In this document: piece by piece, positions 35,150-43,741 of the stretch
Layout of the letters: every line of letters starts with the position of its first letter
Numbering within the stretch: the stretch's first letter is position 1
From: Streptomyces luomodiensis
GTDB taxonomy: Bacteria > Actinomycetota > Actinomycetes > Streptomycetales > Streptomycetaceae
NCBI RefSeq assembly: GCF_031679605.1
Contig: NZ_CP117522.1
Location: 1,426,001-1,490,000, forward strand
DNA length: 64,000 nucleotides
Direction of reading: 5' to 3'
Notes under the pieces: model-generated
Database searches by the model: none
What the model was told of the DNA's origin: nothing
The model's input: the letters and a program-made list of their open reading frames with translations, nothing else
Translations under genes and position numbers: made by a program

Positions 35150-37263
35150 CCGTGGACCTCCGAGGGTGTGAGCGAACGGTCCAGCTTCTGGTACTCGGTG
35201 CGCGCCGCCGCCAGCATGTGGCGCATCTGGAGGCGGTCGCCCTCCTCGGCGGCCAGGAAGGCGCCGGAGAGCGCGATATTGCGGATGGAGCCGCCGGCCA
35301 CGGTGAGTTGGGCGAGGCGTTCGGTGTCGATGTCCTTCATCGGCGCCTGGGCGGGCAGCACCCGGCGCCAGATCTCGGCGCGTTCGCCCGCGCCGGGGAA
35401 GGGGAAGTCGACGACGAAACGGATGCGGCGCATGAAGGCCGGGTCGAGGGCCTTCTTCATGTTGGTGGTGAGGACGGCCAGGCCCCGGTACGCCTCCATG
35501 CGCATCAGCAGATAGCTGACCTCCAGGTTGGCGTACCGGTCGTGGCTGTCCTTGACCTCGCTGCGCTTGCCGAACAGCGCGTCCGCCTCGTCGAAGAGCA
35601 GCAGCGCGCCCCCGCGCTCGGCGGCGTCGAAGACCTTGCGCAGGTTCTTCTCGGTCTCGCCGATGTATTTGCTGACCACCTGGGAGAGGTCGATGATGAA
35701 GAGGTCCAGGCCCAGCTCCTTGGCCAGCACCTCGGCGGCGAGGGTCTTGCCGGTGCCGGAGCCGCCCGCGAAGAGGGCGGTGACGCCCAGGCCACGGCGC
35801 AGTGTCGCGGCGAATCCCCACTCCTGGTGCACGGTGGCGCGCTGCCGTACGTGGGCGACGATCTCGCGCAGGATCCGCGACTGGTGATCGGCGAGCACCA
35901 GATCGTCCCAGGCGGCCTCGGGTTCGATACGGCGGCCCAGCTCGTCCAGGCCGATGCGCGCCTCGATGAGCCCGGCGCGCCAGGCGAGCGCGGTGGGGTC
36001 CGGGTCGGCCGCGTCCGGGAGGTCACGGCGTACGGCGGCGGCCGCGGACCGGATGACGTGCGGCGGCAGCTGGAACTGGGCCACGAGGGAGCGGAGATGG
36101 GTCTCCCGCATCTGGGGGATGTCCGCGAAGGCGTCGGCCCAGAGGGCGAGTTGTTCGGTGTCGTCCAGCGGGGGCACGGTGACGCGCTCGCCGCGCGCGC
36201 GGCCGGTCCGGCGCGGGTCCGGGCCGGAGACGACGAGGGGCACGGCGGCCGCGTCGATGAACGCGTCGGTGGCGGCGGCCTGTTCCCGGTCCATCTCGCC
36301 GACCTCCAGCAGGAGGGCGGCGGGCAGCAGGACGGCCTCACGCTGCCAGAGACGGGCGAGGCGGTCGCGTTCGGCCGCGTCGGAGGGAACGTCCTCCGAG
36401 GCCATGACGTACAGGGCGAGCCCGGTGCGGCGGGCGGCCGTGGCGGCGATATCGGTACGGGTGGTCAGGTCGCCGCCGACGAGCTCGACCCGCAGCGGGG
36501 CCTGCGGACGGGACTCGTTCCAGCCCTCGGCCACACGGTCCGCCGCCCGGTCGTACGAGGCGGGCAGCGGCGGTGGGACGGGGGCGCGGCGCAGCAGGCC
36601 GTGCAGACGCGCGTCGAGGTAGGGCGATCCGGCCAGGAAGTGCAGGACGCGCTCGTCGATCCGGAGCCGGGAGGTGGTGAGGCGGGTCTTGTCGTCGAGC
36701 TCGATCAGCCGCCAGCGGCGGAGCGGGGACACGGGAGTGAGCGCGCTCCAGTGCGGTTCGTCGAGCGCGGCGAGGGCGAGCGAGAAGGTGGGGTGCGTAC
36801 GGGCCGGGTCGCCGCTCGCGGCGGCGCACCTGGCGGCGGCGGTGGGGTCCAGTTCGGCGGCCGCCGCGAGCAGGACGAGCTGACGCTCGAAGGTGCTGAG
36901 ACCGAAGCAGGCGGCGAGCGCGTCGAGGGTGGCGGGGCCGTGGATCGCCTGCCGGTCCGCCTGCCGGTCCGCCTTCTGGTCCGCCTTTCGGTCCGCCTTC
37001 TCGCCGGACGCGGCCGCACCGCGTGCCCGCTCGCCGTGCGCGGCGGCGCCTGGTCGGTGGCCGTTGGTGGTGGCGTGGTGCGCGTGGGCGTCGACCCGGG
37101 CCAGTACGGCCTGGACGGCGGCCGCCAGGGCCTGTCCGTCCTCGGCCACGATGGACCCAGCCGCGAAGGAGTCTCCGCCCGCGCCGGTATTGGCGCCCGC
37201 GCCGGTATTGGCGCCCGCGCCGGCATCGGTGGCTGCCGATGCGCGGCGGTCCCGCGTACCCAT
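35140..37263 (-). CDS. AAA+ ATPase (Afp15-like) of eCIS
   Basis: 707 residues from ATG 37263; a GTG at 37290 is in frame but lies inside the purine-rich ribosome binding site. C-terminal AAA+ module at about 455-690: Walker A GGSGTGKT near residue 500, Walker B LLLFDEADALFG, sensor-1 LTTNMKK, arginine-finger region PAFMRRIRF. The N-terminal 400 residues are the winged/helical region found in eCIS ATPases. In Afp/PVC the homologue is needed for particle assembly. Two repeat-made stretches near the N-terminus (AGANTG units and KADRQAD units) are linkers. Confidence 0.92.
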   Translation of the reverse strand: MGTRDRRASAATDAGAGANTGAGANTGAGGDSFAAGSIVAEDGQALAAAVQAVLARVDAHAHHATTNGHRPGAAAHGERARGAAASGEKADRKADQKADRQADRQAIHGPATLDALAACFGLSTFERQLVLLAAAAELDPTAAARCAAASGDPARTHPTFSLALAALDEPHWSALTPVSPLRRWRLIELDDKTRLTTSRLRIDERVLHFLAGSPYLDARLHGLLRRAPVPPPLPASYDRAADRVAEGWNESRPQAPLRVELVGGDLTTRTDIAATAARRTGLALYVMASEDVPSDAAERDRLARLWQREAVLLPAALLLEVGEMDREQAAATDAFIDAAAVPLVVSGPDPRRTGRARGERVTVPPLDDTEQLALWADAFADIPQMRETHLRSLVAQFQLPPHVIRSAAAAVRRDLPDAADPDPTALAWRAGLIEARIGLDELGRRIEPEAAWDDLVLADHQSRILREIVAHVRQRATVHQEWGFAATLRRGLGVTALFAGGSGTGKTLAAEVLAKELGLDLFIIDLSQVVSKYIGETEKNLRKVFDAAERGGALLLFDEADALFGKRSEVKDSHDRYANLEVSYLLMRMEAYRGLAVLTTNMKKALDPAFMRRIRFVVDFPFPGAGERAEIWRRVLPAQAPMKDIDTERLAQLTVAGGSIRNIALSGAFLAAEEGDRLQMRHMLAAARTEYQKLDRSLTPSEVHGWV

Positions 37264-37298
37264 GCTGTGGTCCACCCCCTTCTCCCCCACCGGGCGCC

Positions 37299-38153
37299 TC
37301 AGCTCTCCGGGTCCCCGGAGCGCCCGCCGCGGCGCCGGGCCGTGGTCTTGCGCGGACGGGTGGGCGCGGCGGCCGTCTTGGCAGCCGCCGTCTTCGCGGC
37401 CGCGGCGCGCTTCTTGGTGGGCTTGGCCGGGGCCGGGGGCTCGGTCTCCGGTGCCGTCTTCGCCTCTGCCTCCGCCTCCACCGGGGCGGACTCGGCAGAC
37501 GGCTCGTGCGGTCCCGGCGAAGCCGGTGGCTCCGGCGCCCCCGGTGCGCCGAAGGGCACCGCGCGCACCGTGTGCCGTTCCACCGGCTTCGCCGGGACCG
37601 GCTGTTCGCGGCCCTCGATCAGGACCAGCGAGCCCTGGTAGCAGACCGACAGGACGTACGGGGTCTGGTAGAGCATCCCCCAGAGCTTCGAGGTCTCGTC
37701 CACATCCATCTGCGTCGGGGTGAAGCGCACCCGCTGCACCGACTCGGCCAGGTCGCTGCCCGCCAGGTACGAGCGCCGGGCGGCCTCCTCGATCACGTCC
37801 TTCGGCAGCATCGGTATTTCGTGCAGGATGCGCACCACGGCGCCGATCAGGCGCTGCCCGACCAGTTCGGATTCCTCCCCGTAGGCGCTGATCAGGTAGT
37901 GCAGGTCCATCGCCGCGGCCGGCCGCTTGAGGAGCGTGCCGTCCGAGGCCCGGGTGGGCAGGTCGGTGGCGCGCATGGAGGCGTTCGGGGTGACCTGGTA
38001 GAGGAAGATGTTGATCGTCGGTTCGGTGGGGGGCTCCGCCGGAGGTCTGTGGGTGTCCACCGTGACCGCGATGTCGATCTCGGGCCGCAGATTGTTCGCG
38101 ATGAGCAGCGCGAGGGCCTGGGTGACGGTCGCGAAGGCGAGTCCGTTGCTCAT
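37299..38153 (-). CDS. DUF4255 / Pvc16-like sheath terminator
   Basis: 284 residues. The Pvc16 N-terminal domain covers about 1-195: MSNGLAFATVTQALALLIANNL, INIFLYQVTPNASMRATDLPTR, MDLHYLISAYGEESELVGQRLIGAVV, then WGMLYQTPYVLSVCYQGSLVLI. This family caps the tube and sheath. The last 85 residues are a low-complexity Pro/Glu stretch followed by a Lys/Ala/Pro-rich, histone-like tail (KKRAAAAKTAAAKTAAAP), longer than the fold needs. Confidence 0.9.
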   Translation of the reverse strand: MSNGLAFATVTQALALLIANNLRPEIDIAVTVDTHRPPAEPPTEPTINIFLYQVTPNASMRATDLPTRASDGTLLKRPAAAMDLHYLISAYGEESELVGQRLIGAVVRILHEIPMLPKDVIEEAARRSYLAGSDLAESVQRVRFTPTQMDVDETSKLWGMLYQTPYVLSVCYQGSLVLIEGREQPVPAKPVERHTVRAVPFGAPGAPEPPASPGPHEPSAESAPVEAEAEAKTAPETEPPAPAKPTKKRAAAAKTAAAKTAAAPTRPRKTTARRRGGRSGDPES

Positions 38154-38154
38154 G

Positions 38155-38916
38155 TCAGTCCCTCCTCTCGCCGCGTGCCAGGTAGTCGTCCAGGCTCAGC
38201 GCGGGTGCGCGCCGTCCCGTCGCTCCGGGGCGGGCCGCAGCTGAGCGGTCGGCGCCGGGCGGGGCGGCGGCGGTGACCTCCAGCCGCCCGATCTGGACGT
38301 GCACCGTGCGCTGCGCGGATCGGGCGCGGCGGCGCCCGGCGGGGAGCGGTGCGGTCTCCCGCCCCATGGCGGCGGCGGCCGCCCGGGGCGGCAGCGGTAC
38401 GGCGGCGGCCGGGGACAGCACGCCCGCCGACGGCGGGCCGCTCGCGGGCCCCGCGGCAGCCGGTGCGGCGCCGGGAGCCGGGGACGCCGGGGCGCCCCGC
38501 CGGGTGGCCGGGGCCTCGTGGGCGGCCGGGTGCGGCCCGACGGCGATCTGGGTACTGGGGAGCAACAGCGGTGCGGGAGCCGGGATTTCGGCGTACCGGT
38601 CGATGTCCTCGTACGGTGCCGGATCGGCGCGTACGACGGTCTGCCGGTCGGTCCTGACCTCGCGCTCGTGCCGGACCACCTCCCGGTGGTGGTCGGCCGC
38701 CGGCGGCGGGGCCACCCGGGGAGGTGCGGACTCCTCCGGCAGCGGCGGTTCGCCCCGCAGCGCCTCGATCCGCTCGTACGGACCGGGCAGCCGCGGCCGG
38801 ACCCGCACCGGGCGGCCGTCGGCGGCGCCGCCCGCCACCGGCTCGGCCCCGAGGCCGGGGCCGGGGCTCGGCGCGGGGGCGTGCCGCGCGAGCAGCCGGT
38901 CGAAGTAGTCAGCCAT
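38155..38916 (-). CDS. Proline-rich eCIS protein with VxIGxLEV motif
   Basis: 253 residues from ATG 38916, overlapping the T4-baseplate gene by 8 bases. The N-terminus MADYFDRLLARHAP is helical; the centre is disordered Pro/Ala/Gly-rich; the C-terminus TVHVQIGRLEVTAA, then LSLDDYLARG, is the ordered, conserved-looking part. I do not recognise a named family. A hypothetical protein of this kind is common between tube and terminator genes in actinobacterial eCIS; the motif shared with the 97-residue protein suggests a common partner. Confidence 0.65.
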   Translation of the reverse strand: MADYFDRLLARHAPAPSPGPGLGAEPVAGGAADGRPVRVRPRLPGPYERIEALRGEPPLPEESAPPRVAPPPAADHHREVVRHEREVRTDRQTVVRADPAPYEDIDRYAEIPAPAPLLLPSTQIAVGPHPAAHEAPATRRGAPASPAPGAAPAAAGPASGPPSAGVLSPAAAVPLPPRAAAAAMGRETAPLPAGRRRARSAQRTVHVQIGRLEVTAAAPPGADRSAAARPGATGRRAPALSLDDYLARGERRD

Positions 38917-40042
38917 CTGCGCACAGCTCCAGGTAGTAACGGCGCCGCAGCGGGCTGAGCGCCAGGATCTGAGGCTCGCTCCAGCCGTATGCGGTGGCGA
39001 GCAGGTGGACGTCGAGGAGCAGGTCCCGTGCCCAGTGGTCGAGTTCGGCCCACAGGTAGGAGGCGATGTCCAGCTCGGCCCGGGTGGCCGCACCGCATGC
39101 GGGACAGGTGACGTTGAGCGTCACATCGGCCGCCGGGTCGGCACGTTCGGCGGCCTCCGCGAGCCGCCGCTGTACGGCTTCGGGCAGGCCGGCCACCGCC
39201 ACGGCGAGGCGGTCGGCGGGGACCGGCCGCCCCGAGCGGTGGACGGACACCACGCATCGGACGAGCAGGGCCCGCCGGGCGCGGGCCGCGGCGGTGGTTT
39301 CGGCGGTGTCGGCGGTGTCGGCGGACGTATCTCCGGCAGCGTCTCCGCCCGCGCCCGAGAGTCCGCCCGCGTCCGGGGTCCCGTCCGCGCCCAGGAAACC
39401 CTCCACGTCCGAGAACCCGTGCACGTCCGAGAGACCGTCCGCACCCAGGAATCCCTCCGCGTCCGAGAGACCGTCCGCACCCACGAGCCCGTCCGCACCC
39501 AGGAGCCCGTCCGCGCCCGGGAGTCCGTCCCCGTCCAGGAGCCCGTCCCCGTCCGAGGGTCCGGGCGGTTCGGCCACGGCTTGCCCACCCACGGCGGCCA
39601 CCGTCTGCCCGCCCGCCTCGGCCGCCGTCTGCCCGCCCGCCTCGGCCGCCGTCTGCCCGCCCGCCTCGGCCACCGCATGTGCCGCCGCTTCGAGGTCGGC
39701 GACGGTGGGCAGCCGGAACTCGACCGTCCACTCGCCCTCCTCCACCCGCAACGGGCCGTCCTGCCCCCGCGGGCGCACCCCCAAGTGGCGTGCGTCGAGG
39801 TCGAACTCCATGGCCTCGCCGCACGCCCCGCACTCGGCCCTGACCTGCATCCGCTCGCCGAACAGCGCTCGCCGCAGCGCGTACAGGTCCGCCTCGCGCT
39901 CGCCCACCGGCAGCGACCGCAGTTCGCCCGCGGCCGCCCCCGGGCGGGCCGCCCGGTGCAGCAGCAGGGCGCGGCCGGGGCCGTGGTGCGCCAGCCCCGC
40001 TTCCCAGATGGCCAGCAGCTCCGCGGGCCCCGTGTTCCCCAT
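38909..40042 (-). CDS. T4-type baseplate protein with repeat insertion
   Basis: 377 residues. Two zinc-ribbon-like halves, CGACGEAMEFDLD (about 71-83) and CPACGAATRAELDIASYLWAELDHWARDLLLDVHLLATAYGWSE followed by ILALSPLRRRYYLEL, match the T4 bacteriophage baseplate family found in eCIS operons. Between them about 100 residues are repeats: AEAGGQT units (39590-39680) and GADGL/DGLLG units (39370-39560). The insertion sits between the two conserved halves, so it may be a tolerated loop. Confidence 0.8.
   Translation of the reverse strand: MGNTGPAELLAIWEAGLAHHGPGRALLLHRAARPGAAAGELRSLPVGEREADLYALRRALFGERMQVRAECGACGEAMEFDLDARHLGVRPRGQDGPLRVEEGEWTVEFRLPTVADLEAAAHAVAEAGGQTAAEAGGQTAAEAGGQTVAAVGGQAVAEPPGPSDGDGLLDGDGLPGADGLLGADGLVGADGLSDAEGFLGADGLSDVHGFSDVEGFLGADGTPDAGGLSGAGGDAAGDTSADTADTAETTAAARARRALLVRCVVSVHRSGRPVPADRLAVAVAGLPEAVQRRLAEAAERADPAADVTLNVTCPACGAATRAELDIASYLWAELDHWARDLLLDVHLLATAYGWSEPQILALSPLRRRYYLELCADG
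39370..39680. repeat. In-frame minisatellites inside the baseplate gene
   Basis: Two arrays: 15- to 18-bp GTCCGC.CCCAGGA.CC units (39370-39560) coding GADGL-type peptides, and 27-bp GCCCGCCTCGGCCGCCGTCTGCC units (about 39590-39680) coding AAEAGGQT. Units keep the reading frame. Confidence 0.8.
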
Positions 40043-40137
40043 CTCTCAGGCCGTCCGCTCCCCGTACCGTGCCGTTGCCCGTACCGTGGCGTTGCCGTAC
40101 CGCCCTGCTCCCCGTACCGCCCGCTCCCCTCCCCCGC

Positions 40138-40662
40138 CTACGCGGGGTGGGTGAACGAGGGCTCTTCCGGCTCCGGCACCTCGTAGTCCCGCTCCCAGCC
40201 CTCGCACTCCAGCTTCAGGCTCTGGATCGCGACCGCGTTGGCGTTGGCGTCCAGCTCACCGAGCACCTGGTATTCGCTCGGCCAGGTCCGGTAGAGCTTG
40301 TGCGAGACGGCCACCTGGCCCGCCTCGTTGAGGACCTGGATGACGATGTCCTTGCGGAAGTCGGCGAGCGAGACCTCGGCGCCGAGCCCCGCGCCGACCT
40401 GCCAGACCTTGTTGGCCCAGCGGTCGAACTCGGGGTCGTGGGTGACGCCGCGCTCCAGGGTGATCCCCTCGAACTCGGACCGGCCCGGGGACTTGCGGGG
40501 TGAGCTGGGGTCGCCGCCGTTGCGGTGTTTGACGACCTCGGTGGTGCGCTTGAGCGGACTGATCTTGCTGATGCCCGCGACCGTACGACCGTCCCAGAGG
40601 ACCAGAAACTTGAAGTTCTTGTACGGGTCGAAGCGATGGGCGTTGACCTGGAACTCAGCCAT
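40138..40662 (-). CDS. eCIS inner tube protein (Hcp/Afp1-like)
   Basis: 174 residues from ATG 40662 (AGGA upstream), 8 bases after the sheath gene. FQVNAHRFDPYKNFKFLVLWDGRTVAGISKISPLKRTTEVVKHRNGGDP, ITLERGVTHDPEFDRWANKVW and LNEAGQVAVSHKLYRTWPSEYQVLGELDANANAVAIQSLKLECEGW are the tail-tube signatures. It forms the hexameric tube expelled on contraction. Only one tube gene is seen in the window; Afp/PVC operons have two. Confidence 0.95.
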   Translation of the reverse strand: MAEFQVNAHRFDPYKNFKFLVLWDGRTVAGISKISPLKRTTEVVKHRNGGDPSSPRKSPGRSEFEGITLERGVTHDPEFDRWANKVWQVGAGLGAEVSLADFRKDIVIQVLNEAGQVAVSHKLYRTWPSEYQVLGELDANANAVAIQSLKLECEGWERDYEVPEPEEPSFTHPA

Positions 40663-40669
40663 CACATTC

Positions 40670-42517
40670 CTAAATCTCGAACTGCCCGGCCATCTGCTGG
40701 ATCTTGACGATCACGAACTCCGCCGGCTTGACCGGCGCGATACCGACCACCACATTCACGATGCCGGCTGCGATGTCCTCGTCCGTCGTCGTGTCCTTGT
40801 CGCACTTGACGAAGTAGGCCTGACGCGGCGTACCACCCTTGAACGCGCCCTTCTCGAACAGGGTGTGCAGATAACCGGAGGCGCTCAGTCGGATCTGCTG
40901 CCACAACTGCTCCGTATTGGGTTCGAAAACGACCCATTGCAGTCCGCGGCGCAGACTCTCCTCGATATGCAGCGCCAGCCGCCGCACCGGTACGTACTTC
41001 CATTCGCTGTCGAGCGCGTCGGCGCCGCTCAGGGTGCGTGCGCCCCAGACCAGCGGGCCCACCACCGGGAAGGTGCGCAGGCAGTTGATGCCCAGCGGGT
41101 TGAGCAGGCCGTTCTCGCGGTCGGTCAGCTGGACGCCGAGCGAGTACACCCCGGCCAGCCGGGCCTCGGTCCCGGCCGGGGCCTTCCACACGCCGCGCTC
41201 GCCGTCCGTACGGGCGATGACGCCCGCGAGTGCCCCGGAGGGCGGGAAGGCGCGCAGCCGTCCGGTGAGCGGGTCGGTGAGCCGCAGCTGCGGGAAGTAC
41301 AGCGCCGCGTGGTCGCTGCGGACCGGCTCGAAGGCGCCGATCCCGGCACGGGCCGCGTCCACGCTGCCCCAGGCGGAGGGCGCGTCGACGAGCAGGAAGA
41401 TCCGCCGCTCCCGGCACAGCCGGTCGGCCGCCGACAGCACGGTGACCATGTCGTCGACCGACTCGTACGCGGCGAGTTCCGGTAGCGACAGCAGATTGAC
41501 GTCCTCGACGTCGCGCAGCGCCTGGAGGCCGGTCTTGTCCGCCTCGCCGCCGATGAGGTCGCGGGGGCCGGGCGGGGCGCCGTCCTCGCCGCCGGACAGC
41601 GGGAAGACGGGCGGGTTGACCGAGGCCTCCAGGCCGAGGTCATTGGCGCATTCGCCCAGGAAGCGCACCACGTCCCCGGGATCGATGGAACCGGCGACGA
41701 CCTGGAGGCGGCGGCCGAACGCGGTGACCTCGGTGCCCGCGAAGGCGTGCTTGCCGGGGGCGTCGGGCAGCGCGCGCAGCTTGCGCTCCAGGAGCAGGGC
41801 CAGCTCGGTGACGTCGCACGGAGCCTCGCCGTCACAGTCCGGGTCGTACAGGGTGAACGCGCGCTCCACCTCGCCGATCTTGACCGTCAGCTCGACGTTC
41901 AGATCGGGGAGTTCGCCCGCGAACGGCTTGGAGACCGTGCCGGAGGGGTCCGGCCGGCCCTCGCCGACTGTCTTGACCCGGACCAGCGCCGACCCGGCGT
42001 TGATCACGGTCTCGACGTGCCGCCCGTGGGCGGGGTCGGTGGACAGGTGGGTGAAGGACTCCCGGGAGGTGCCCCGTGCGTCGAGCACATGGAGGTTGAA
42101 GGTCTCCTCCGGGCACGGGGTGTCGTAGTCCACCGCGAGGCGCAGACCCGAGCCCCAGTGGCCGGGCTCCTTGGCGTACACCTCCAGCACCGGGCACGCG
42201 CTGTGGCCCTCGGTGGACTCGAGGGTGACGCGGGCGGCCTTGCCGGTCCCGGCCTTGGTCACGCGGACGACGACCGCCACGGTGCCGCCGTTGCCGAAGA
42301 ACTGGTGCACCGCGTAGCCGACCGCGCTCTGCGAGGTCAGGCCGCCGAAGCGGCGTTCGAAGTCGGCGAAGCTGGTGACGCGCACCGGGGTGTTCAGCGG
42401 GCCCCGCCGGGTGTGGCCCACGAACGCGGTCACCGAGGTGGTGACCGAGGCGATGGTACGGACGCTGCTGGGAAGCTCTTCGATGTAGACACCCGGATAG
42501 CCCGCGTGCGTCGGCAT
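40670..42517 (-). CDS. eCIS contractile sheath protein
   Basis: 615 residues, first gene of the operon. N-terminal linker arm and handshake strand PTHAGYPGVYIEELPSSVRTIASVTTSVTAFVGHTRRGP, FADFERRFGG, and FFGNGGTVAVVVRV. The C-terminal conserved half has GINCLRTFPVVGPLVWGARTLSG, EWKYVPVRRLALHIEESLRRGLQWVVFEPN and VNVVVGIAPVKPAEFVIVKIQQMAG. The middle (about 120-330) is a variable surface domain. GGAGGGGG lies just before the ATG. Confidence 0.95.
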   Translation of the reverse strand: MPTHAGYPGVYIEELPSSVRTIASVTTSVTAFVGHTRRGPLNTPVRVTSFADFERRFGGLTSQSAVGYAVHQFFGNGGTVAVVVRVTKAGTGKAARVTLESTEGHSACPVLEVYAKEPGHWGSGLRLAVDYDTPCPEETFNLHVLDARGTSRESFTHLSTDPAHGRHVETVINAGSALVRVKTVGEGRPDPSGTVSKPFAGELPDLNVELTVKIGEVERAFTLYDPDCDGEAPCDVTELALLLERKLRALPDAPGKHAFAGTEVTAFGRRLQVVAGSIDPGDVVRFLGECANDLGLEASVNPPVFPLSGGEDGAPPGPRDLIGGEADKTGLQALRDVEDVNLLSLPELAAYESVDDMVTVLSAADRLCRERRIFLLVDAPSAWGSVDAARAGIGAFEPVRSDHAALYFPQLRLTDPLTGRLRAFPPSGALAGVIARTDGERGVWKAPAGTEARLAGVYSLGVQLTDRENGLLNPLGINCLRTFPVVGPLVWGARTLSGADALDSEWKYVPVRRLALHIEESLRRGLQWVVFEPNTEQLWQQIRLSASGYLHTLFEKGAFKGGTPRQAYFVKCDKDTTTDEDIAAGIVNVVVGIAPVKPAEFVIVKIQQMAGQFEI

Positions 42518-42985
42518 TCCCCCTCCATTCTCTTCAGCGCATCAAGAGATGAGGAGGGGAAGTGAAGATCGCTCGCGCGGATTTCCCGCCGCGCCCACAC
42601 GTTCTCCGTGTACTTCCCCCGGTCGCACGCCCCCGCGAAACCGGTATCGCAGGGCTCGGAACGTCGCTTGCGGCTCCTGATGCGTGAGTGCGATCTGAGT
42701 TTCCGCGCCGGACACGATCCCGGTCAAGACATTGATCCGGTCATCTCCTTCACGTCGAAATTCTAGATCGTTTCCCGGCCTCCACGAAGTTGACCAAGCT
42801 ATTACCGTGCGCAATTCCTTCCAGTAATTCGTGATCGTAAAATTCCGCACGGAGTGCGCCGACGACGAGAACCCGCCGAAAAGGCAATCCGTTCGGCGTG
42901 CCGTTTTGCGGTTCCGCGCCCCCGGCGGTACCGACGGACGGTCAGGCGTCAGGCGCCGGGAGCCGGGCGTCAGGGGCGACGGCGG
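42518..42985. promoter_or_regulatory. Leader and promoter region of the eCIS operon
   Basis: 468 bases with no supported gene, noticeably AT-richer than its surroundings around 42721-42850. On the minus strand TAGAAT (42775-42770) matches the Streptomyces -10 consensus; no good -35 is at standard distance, so another sigma factor or an activator is possible. If used, the sheath mRNA would have a leader of about 245 bases. An AAGGAG directly followed by ATG and a very short open frame lies at about 42750-42725. Confidence 0.35.
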
Positions 42986-43561
42986 TCAGGCGTCGGGCGT
43001 CAGGGGCGACGGCGCGAGGACCGCGTGGCAGTCCAGCCAGGCGGACCGGCTGAGCAGCGGGCGCAGGCGGGTGAACAGGGCGAGGAGTTCGGGGCCCCGC
43101 CGCTCGCGGAAGACGGGGTCGCGGCGGGCGAGGTCGAGTTCATTGGCGGCCGACAGCTCGGCGAAGTCCCGGGCCAGCCGGGGTTCGGGAGTGTGGGTAC
43201 GGCCGGTGAAGCGGTCGTGGAAGGCCGCGCCGGCGTCCCCGAGCCCCGGGCAGGTGGCCCTCCGGTCGCAGCTCGCGTAGAGGTACACGATGGCTTCGGC
43301 TTCCGCGCCGATCACCGCCGCCAGCTCACCGCGACGGCCGAGGGAGAGCAGGGTGACCGGAAAGCCGTCGGTTCCGTAGGACGCGTGGCACAGCCCCGCC
43401 AGTTGGAGCTCCGGGCGGGCTTCCCAGGCGGCGAGCCGGGCCCGTACGCGCTGGAGGTGGGCGAGGAGGGTGCCGCCGGGGTGCGCGATGCCCGCGGCGC
43501 CGAGCCGGCGCAGCAGGGTGACGGCCCGGTCAGCCGCGGCAGGAGGGGGAGCAGCAAGCAC
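42986..43561 (-). CDS. DUF6817 domain-containing protein
   Basis: 191 residues, all-helical. LLRRLGAAGIAHPGGTLLAHLQRVRARLAAW, LAGLCHASYGTDGFPVTLL and the later HDRFTG resemble the DUF6817 family, whose His/Asp pattern is HD-domain-like (a metal-dependent hydrolase or oxygenase fold). Function unknown. Divergent from a LysR regulator whose start carries palindromes, so it is the likely target of that regulator. It reads toward the eCIS operon but ends 468 bases before it. Confidence 0.7.
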   Translation of the reverse strand: MLAAPPPAAADRAVTLLRRLGAAGIAHPGGTLLAHLQRVRARLAAWEARPELQLAGLCHASYGTDGFPVTLLSLGRRGELAAVIGAEAEAIVYLYASCDRRATCPGLGDAGAAFHDRFTGRTHTPEPRLARDFAELSAANELDLARRDPVFRERRGPELLALFTRLRPLLSRSAWLDCHAVLAPSPLTPDA

Positions 43562-43688
43562 AGGTCCGTGTCCTTTCGTGCTCGGCAGGTCGGCACCCGT
43601 ACCGCGCCGTCACCCGGTCCGGATCCGCGTGCCGGTGCCGTACGGGTTGCCGCCTGAGCCCTGCCACGATCGTCGCGAGCCGTGACCA

Positions 43689-43706
43689 CCCCAGTCAATC
43701 CTGGGG
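43689..43706. promoter_or_regulatory. Inverted repeat upstream of LysR gene
   Basis: CCCCAG (43689-43694) and CTGGGG (43701-43706) with a 6-base centre, in the gap between the DUF6817 and LysR genes. The T-N-A type symmetry and position fit a LysR binding half of an autoregulatory region. Confidence 0.4.
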
Positions 43707-43718
43707 ATTGCTCGCCAA

Positions 43719-43738
43719 CTCCAAGCTCTAGCTTGGAG
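43719..43738. promoter_or_regulatory. Perfect 9-bp palindrome over LysR ribosome binding site
   Basis: CTCCAAGCT (43719-43727) and AGCTTGGAG (43730-43738) pair perfectly around CT, ending 3 bases before the LysR ATG at 43742 and including its GGAG. It can act as an operator (autorepression) or, in RNA, as a hairpin hiding the ribosome binding site. Confidence 0.5.
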
Positions 43739-43741
43739 GTT

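Noticed and set aside
12089..42517. Prophage or type VI secretion system
   Set aside because: No capsid, portal, terminase, integrase or TssJ/L/M genes; the AAA+ ATPase, DUF4157 and DUF4255 genes mark an eCIS.
42542..42850. 102-residue open frame on the minus strand upstream of the sheath gene
   Set aside because: No ribosome binding site, no recognisable fold, and it lies in the expected leader of the eCIS operon.
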